Assembly: GCA_030674155.1 (NCBI GenBank)
Contig: CM060326.1
Location: 44,551,675 to 44,563,203 of the forward strand
Reading direction: 5' to 3'
Source: Stramonita haemastoma
Taxonomy: Eukaryota; Mollusca; Gastropoda; Neogastropoda; Muricidae
DNA: 11,529 bases
A program made the translations under genes and the position numbers. Of this stretch, positions 7,894 to 11,529 are shown piece by piece; within the stretch, counting starts at the first letter, position 1, and each line of letters starts with the position of its first letter. The notes beneath the pieces were generated by a model. It did no database searches. It saw only the letters and a program-made list of their open reading frames with translations, and was not told the origin of the DNA.

Positions 7894-7922
7894 CACACAC
7901 CACCACCACCACCACCACCAAC
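7730..7922. repeat. (CA)n, poly-C and (CAC)n compound repeat
   Basis: A CA array with CG and TC interruptions at 7731-7841, a C-rich block with an uninterrupted run of 22 C at 7858-7879, CA again to about 7900, then (CAC)n to about 7920. The C-run length is likely to be unreliable in the assembly. Confidence 0.95.
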
Positions 7923-8283
7923 CATAAAGAAAAAAACAAAAAAAACCGAACTCAAAATTAAGCCTCTCTCAGACTCACACCCTCTGCATGTTCTCATCAA
8001 CAACTAACCGGGTTACCTCTCCGATACTAAGTTTCCATACGGCTCAGCTCGACTCGACGGTATAGTACGAGCAAATACTCCCAAGATTTCTTCACACTTA
8101 ATCAATATAAGCAGGCGGCGGCGGTAGGGGCCTGTGCAAAGTTTGCCCTGCATGACTGAATCAATTCCTCACATCCTTCTTCTCTCTCCCTTGGAGACTT
8201 TCACCCCTTACACATACATACAAGGATTCTGAGAAGAATGGGGAGAAGGAATTTAGATAAGAAGAACAAAAAAACATACGTGG
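7923..8283. other. Unique sequence, no gene seen
   Basis: About 360 bases. A short gcggcggcgg run lies near 8115. No ORF outside repeat-derived frames, no tRNA-like head and no transposon motif is seen. Confidence 0.5.
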
Positions 8284-8770
8284 TTGTGTGTGTGTGTGGG
8301 GGGGGGGGGGATGGGTGTTGTGTAGTGTGTGTGGGTGTGTTGTGTTGTTAGTGTGTGTGCGTGTGCAGAAGAGGGGGAGAGAGAAGAGAGAGAGAGAGAG
8401 AGGAGAGAGAAGCAGAGCAGAGACAGAGAGCAGAGAGAGAGGAAAAAGAGGAGAGAGAGGAGAGAGGGAGGGAGAGGGAGGAAAGAGGAAAAAACGACAC
8501 ACACACGAACGACACAACACACACACACCACACCCACACACACAACCACAAACACACCACACACACACACACACACACACACACCACACACCCACACACC
8601 GCGCCAATGAGGGGAGAGAGAGAGAAGAGAGAGGAGAGGGAGAAGAAGAGAGGGGGAAGAGGAGGGAGAGGGAAGGAGAGAGGACGACAGACAGACAGAC
8701 AGACAGACGACAGACAAAGACGACAGAAGACAGACAGCAGACAACAGACAGACAGACAGAGAACAGAGGG
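8284..8770. repeat. Alternating TG / GA / CA / GA / GACA simple-sequence block
   Basis: TG with a run of 13 G (8284-8362), GA-rich (8370-8490), CA-rich (8497-8598), GA-rich (8607-8690), then GACA/GACGACA (8691-8765). The TG and CA arms on the same strand are imperfect inverted repeats around a GA-rich centre. The 238-, 205-, 187-, 169- and 158-codon ORFs here are all low-complexity peptides without a domain. Confidence 0.93.
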
Positions 8771-8929
8771 GAGAAGACGACCGAAACAGAAAAAAAGAGG
8801 TCGGAGAAAGAAACACACACGCACAGAAAGAGTTGGGAGTGTTGTTGTTTTTTTTTTTTTCTAAACAGAAAGTTCAAAAGGAAAAAACGGGTCGGACATT
8901 GGTAAAAGGTTTTAGCCGGCTAATTTGTT

Positions 8930-9029
8930 NNNNNNNNNNNNNNNNNNNNNNNNNNNNNNNNNNNNNNNNNNNNNNNNNNNNNNNNNNNNNNNNNNNNNNN
9001 NNNNNNNNNNNNNNNNNNNNNNNNNNNNN
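8930..9029. other. Assembly gap of 100 N
   Basis: Exactly 100 N, the conventional placeholder for a scaffold join of unknown length. The sequence to the left is simple repeat and the sequence to the right is LINE-derived, so true adjacency and distance are unknown. The N block interrupts the LINE endonuclease domain. Confidence 0.99.
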
Positions 9030-9620
9030 AATTGCTCCAAACATTCAGCAAATCTTTCCAAATCATTTGAAACCCCATCAGCTGAACCCCCGCTGATATG
9101 AGTCCAACATAGTTAACATTGCCATCATAATCACAAATATTACACGGCAGTTCGTCCCTCATGAGCATTGGCATTGCCAGTCCTTGGCATTCAGGTCGCC
9201 CCATAATTATTATGGGCAATAATTTCCTATGTCTTGTAGGATATCTAAGATGATATTTTCCAAAAGAGAAACACCATTGTAAATGTCGTTTCAGAATAAT
9301 ATGGGCTATATTGTGGAGGTAAATATATCAATTAAGACACAGTCTCTGTCCAGACCTTGTAAGCGCTTAAGCCCAGTGTCAGCACAATACAGTTGTCATA
9401 TTCTAGATGAACCTGGGAAATAAGAGGAAGCGATGTGTTTCCTAACTATAAAGCTACTCCCCCCACACAAGCCGAGCTGTGGGTGCATTTGAGACTTGAC
9501 AGCATTTGAAAATATATACATTATGCATTGGGAAAAGATGTGAAGGGAAGTCTGTAGTGAATGTTTCTGTCAGTACAATTATATCAAATTTGGATATATA
9601 CGATCTTAAATCTGCAATGA
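9030..9620 (-). pseudogene. LINE apurinic-like endonuclease domain, frameshifted
   Basis: Reading the minus strand in order, these pieces appear: IADLRS (9618-9601) continuing as YISKFDIIVLTETFTTDF, in which LTET (9573-9562) holds the Mg-binding glutamate; GGSSFIVRKH (about 9464-9435); GLDRDCVLID (9356-9327); PPQYSPYYSETTFT (9319-9278); GVSLLENIILDILQDIGN (9275-9222); LPIIIMG (9219-9199); GDLNAK (9200-9183), with the catalytic Asp/Asn; and NDLERFAECLEQ (9067-9032). This is the known motif order of LINE endonucleases, and LTET to GDLNA spans about 124 codons, close to normal. The enzyme nicks the target DNA for target-primed reverse transcription. The pieces lie in different frames with stops between them (for example at 9456-9454 and 9330-9328), so no protein can be made. 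The C-terminal end is lost in the gap. Confidence 0.8.
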
Positions 9621-9682
9621 TAGATTGTACTAAGTCCTTCTACATTGTATTCAGGAATCTTAAATTGTGTGACAATTCATTT

Positions 9683-10412
9683 CTAATCTCCTGGCAGACA
9701 TGGGCAGGCCGAGTCCCTATTTGGGACTACTACTGGCAGCAGGTGACTGGGCCTTTGTTCCTGTTCTGGAGGAACGAGACCCTGAGCTGAGGAAAGAAAT
9801 CCGTCAGTGCATTTGCTTACACCTGCCTTGCTGCGGGTCACAGGCCGATGTACAGGAGTGGCGGTTGTCACTTCATTTTCAATGGTCAGCTTGCGTCTTT
9901 GCCTGTCTGGTCATGGAGGAGGCTGTCTTCTTTCTGTCTGTCCGGTGATGAGGGCATGCTGCTTTGTCCCATCTTCTGCAGACTCCCATGGGTCCAGAAC
10001 TTGTTTGACAAGAGTCTGGCTGTCGTCATGCTGTACCCTCTGGAGTGGGCGGAGTCAGCACAGGTGCCATCATTTCATCTTCTGTTAATGGCTGGTATAG
10101 ATTGCTGTGTGTGATATTTAGATCATCACATCCTGTCTCTTGGGTAAAGGTGGTTGCCATATTATCTTGTGCATCCCTGTGGTCTCCATCCTGAGCAGAA
10201 GCACTGGCTGTATTTTCTGGCACACTCATCCCTTCAGGCACTCTGCAGGAAGGTCGTGTGCATGACTTGTCATTTCATCACCTGGCACCATCGTTTCCGA
10301 GTTGCCGGCTTGGGGTACCCATGTCCCTGGAGAATGCAGAACTGATAAATGGGGAGTCAACCTCTGTCCTGTAGCCTTCTGAGGAGCTGTCCTGGCTGGT
10401 GACTCTCTGTTC
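9683..10412 (-). pseudogene. ORF1-like linker region, frameshifted
   Basis: The coding signal continues after the shift at the C run near 10413, starting EQRVTSQDSSSEGYRTE, and later changes frame. VPGDEMTSHAHDLPAE (from 10288) is followed by VPEGMSVPENTASA (from 10241), ending at a stop at 10028-10026. From 10030 another frame (HDDSQTLVKQVLDPWESA) runs to 9683, interrupted only by TGA at 9913-9911. It includes RRKLTIENEV and TATPVHRPVTRSKAG before a stop just ahead of the endonuclease domain. Composition is rich in Ser, Thr, Pro, Asp and Glu, then basic near the end. No domain is recognised. In-frame sense is patchy: about four shifts or stops in 730 bases. I infer it is the C-terminal part of the ORF1-like protein; it could also be a host exon series. 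Confidence 0.45.
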
Positions 10413-10932
10413 AGGGGGGAAATTCATTCATACTGCATAAGTTGGGAAGACTTGCATTTCGTTTAATATGGTTTTGTGAGTCGCTGCCAGCCACCTTTGA
10501 GGATGACATGTCCGATATTTGGTTCCACCTAGGATTTCGAACCATAGTTCCATCTTGTTGATCTGGCATCTTCATGGATGTTTGCACGTGGCTTTCTGCT
10601 GTTTGTTCCCAAGTAGAGGTATGCACCTTCGTTTTACTCTGCCCCTGTTGTTTCTTCCTGTAGGCGTTCTTTTCATTGTCTTTCTGATCCAAGGACTGCT
10701 TCCTTGGCTCTTCTGACCCTCTGTCCCTGTGGCCAGGTACAGCATCAGGTAGATGGTTGTTCTGTTGCCATTCTGTGTCACATCCATAGTGTTCTTCATC
10801 TTCACGAGGAGCTTCACTTTCCATGCATTCCTGTTGGTACTGGCGGTTGTCTATTAGCATGATTATGTCTTTCCTGCTGTTGTTCCTGTCCCCTGTGTTC
10901 TTGAAATAAGCTGTCCTGTTGTCTGTCTTCAT
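10411..10932 (-). pseudogene. ORF1-like protein, middle segment
   Basis: An open frame of 173 codons on the minus strand, rich in Gln, Lys, Asp, Glu and Ser, with no predicted membrane segment and no recognised domain. The genuine reading probably enters this frame somewhere between 10845 and 10815. Before that the repeat-derived sequence YEDRQQDSLFQEHRGQ is in a different frame (10930 downward). Recognisable stretches are MESEAPREDEEHYG, QQGQSKTKVHTSTWEQ and KRNASLPNLCSMNEFPP. RNASLP (10461-10444) fits a mode-1-like 14-3-3 phosphopeptide pattern (Arg at -3, Pro at +2), which may be coincidence. The frame stops at 10411 in a run of six C; one base fewer would join it to the frame beginning EQRVTS. 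The annotated methionine at 10932 is an internal codon and not a real start. Confidence 0.5.
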
Positions 10933-11285
10933 AAAGAATACCTTCTCTGTTTGTCTCCACTGTGGTTTCTGTCTTCTTCATAGTGATGTCTGCTCCGCTT
11001 GTCTTCACTATGGCTTCTGTACTGTTGTCTGTCTTCATCAAGATATCTGTTCTGTTTGTCTTCACTGTGGCTTCTGTCCTGTTGTCTGTTTTCATAGTGA
11101 TCTTGTTTGTCTTCCTTGTTGTTTCTGACTTGCCGTCTGTCTTCATAGTGATATCTGTCTTGCTTTTCTTCACTGTGGTTTCTGTCCTCCTGTCTGTCTT
11201 CGTGGTGATATCTGTTCCGTTTGTCTTCACTGTGGCTTCTGTCCTGCCGCCTGTCTTCGTAGTGATCTTGTTTGTCTTCCCTGTG
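10912..11285 (-). repeat. 57-bp coding minisatellite, about seven units
   Basis: Units counted from the minus-strand protein are 17, 19, 19, 17, 19 and 16 residues, plus a seventh that is broken by a frameshift at about 10935. The typical unit is HSEDKQNRYHYEDRQQDRS (57 bp). The short units lack whole codons (two or three), so the first six length changes are multiples of three. Units 1 and 4 (17 residues each) resemble one another, as do 2 and 5, suggesting a three-unit (165 bp) higher-order period. Because 57 is divisible by three, other frames on both strands are also open here and give spurious ORFs. Confidence 0.85.
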
Positions 11286-11529
11286 TTTCCTGCCTCGCTG
11301 TCTGTCTTTAGACAGATGTCTTTCCTCTTCTCCTTCCTTCTGTTTTTCTGTAACTGTGGTTGGTAGACCAGTGCGACCTGTTCTCTCTGTGGTAATGCAG
11401 GCGGCCATTGTAGAAAAAGGCCTTTCTACCCGCCAGCTTTTCCTCCCTGAGATGTCATACTGGTTGTCTGTCAAGTCTGTGGCCACATGGATGTTGAGGG
11501 CGTCAGCCATCTCCTTCCTGCTCTCTTGG
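10929..11529 (-). CDS. ORF1-like polar repeat protein, 5'-partial, frameshifted
   Basis: Open from the right window edge to a stop at 10931-10929, about 200 codons. A methionine at 11510 (ggagATGg, acceptable Kozak context with G at -3 and +4) could be the start, but the frame is open upstream (ESRKE before it) and may begin outside. Residues 1-60 (from that Met) are mixed, including MADALNIHVATDLTDNQ and GRKSWRVERPFSTMAA. Residues 61-75 are charged. Residues 76 onward are a tandem repeat of the type HSEDKQNRYHYEDRQQDRS. The protein is a polyampholyte with alternating acidic and basic residues and should be disordered. It has no signal peptide, membrane segment or known domain. A one-base insertion in tattctttatgaa (10940-10928) ends the frame inside the seventh repeat. 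By position it would be ORF1 of the LINE whose endonuclease lies downstream. A host low-complexity protein gene is the alternative. Confidence 0.45.
   Translation of the reverse strand, partial: QESRKEMADALNIHVATDLTDNQYDISGRKSWRVERPFSTMAACITTERTGRTGLPTTVTEKQKEGEEERHLSKDRQRGRKHREDKQDHYEDRRQDRSHSEDKRNRYHHEDRQEDRNHSEEKQDRYHYEDRRQVRNNKEDKQDHYENRQQDRSHSEDKQNRYLDEDRQQYRSHSEDKRSRHHYEEDRNHSGDKQRRYSL

Larger units (their letters stand above)
9030..11529 (-). mobile_element. Non-LTR retrotransposon (LINE), 5' half, decayed and partial
   Basis: I group the whole right part of the window as one minus-strand element because the pieces lie in the usual LINE order without intervening sequence. The window edge and 10929 enclose an ORF1-like polar protein with tandem repeats, continued to 9683 by further frames. 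An APE-type endonuclease domain then follows from about 9620 to the gap at 9030. Reverse transcriptase would come next and is not in the window. The element is cut at both ends (window edge and gap), and the endonuclease part is broken by at least five frame changes. The clade cannot be named from the endonuclease alone. It would be refuted if 9683-11529 belonged to an unrelated host gene next to a LINE fragment, which I cannot exclude. Confidence 0.6.

Noticed and set aside
8161..8877. Long ORFs on both strands (up to 238 codons)
   Set aside because: Amino-acid composition follows the GA, CA, TG and GACA repeats exactly, no domain is visible, and both strands are open at once, as expected of simple sequence.
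9030..9327. Continuous minus-strand frame of about 99 codons that might be a host exon
   Set aside because: Only LPIIIMG of this frame belongs to the endonuclease. The flanking motifs PPQYSPYYSE, GVSLLENIILDI and GDLNAK lie in other frames, so the open frame is chance within a decayed LINE.
9683..10114. Three overlapping plus-strand ORFs (82-94 codons)
   Set aside because: None shows a domain or matches flanking frames, while the minus strand gives a continuous if broken coding signal joined to LINE motifs.
10814..11230. 138-codon minus-strand ORF in a third frame (Lys-Thr-Asp repeats)
   Set aside because: Most of it is an out-of-frame shadow of the 19-residue repeat. Only its last 40 or so codons, after the frameshift near 10935, appear to be genuine reading.
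10962..11366. 134-codon hydrophobic plus-strand ORF resembling a multi-pass membrane protein
   Set aside because: It is the antisense of the polar 57-bp coding minisatellite, and its Val/Phe/Leu repeats are the complement of the charged repeats. The minus-strand reading is supported by its position directly upstream of a LINE endonuclease.

Overview
The window looks like nuclear DNA of a gastropod mollusc, probably a caenogastropod. Three tRNA-derived SINEs resemble, from memory and without any search, repeats widespread in gastropod and other molluscan genomes. Simple-sequence arrays are very long and dense: the larger ones add up to roughly 2 kb. I see no intact protein-coding gene, no rRNA, no functional tRNA, no CRISPR array, and nothing bacterial or viral. 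Almost every long open reading frame left of the assembly gap is a translated microsatellite.

Layout: 112-500 SINE copy 1; 605-1024 SINE copy 2; 1025-1860 TTG/GAC/GATT-rich cryptic simple sequence; 1862-1928 (CT)n; 2063-2860 alternating pyrimidine-rich and purine-rich blocks, with a CRE-like pair and a GC box between the first two; 2935-3140 TTTG-rich DNA, (GT)n and a G-rich patch; a perfect DR1 nuclear-receptor motif at 3225-3237; a GGCAGACA-type array at 3309-3390; 3586-3980 SINE copy 3; 4036-4199 the decayed C-terminal end of a LINE on the minus strand; 4384-8770 dominated by GT/CA, CT, GATA/GACA and CATA arrays separated by 250-500 bp of featureless sequence; 8930-9029 exactly 100 N.

Right of the gap (9030-11529) the character changes completely. 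The minus strand carries what I read as the 5' half of one decaying non-LTR retrotransposon. First comes a highly polar ORF1-like protein, open at the window edge and containing a 19-residue tandem repeat (57 bp units). It continues as a Ser/Pro/acid-rich linker broken by several frameshifts and a stop. An apurinic-endonuclease-type (APE) domain follows, recognisable as separate motifs in the canonical order (LTET, GGxxxxVRK, GLDRD, PPQYSPYYSE, MGDLNAK) scattered over frames. The domain runs into the gap, where reverse transcriptase would be expected.

Two elements stand out: this LINE with its repeat-bearing ORF1-like part, and SINE copy 1, which combines a central module shared with copy 2 and a 3' module shared with copy 3. 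No genes work together here; it is a graveyard of mobile elements in a microsatellite-rich intergenic or intronic region. Family assignments rest on motif recognition and memory, not on searches.
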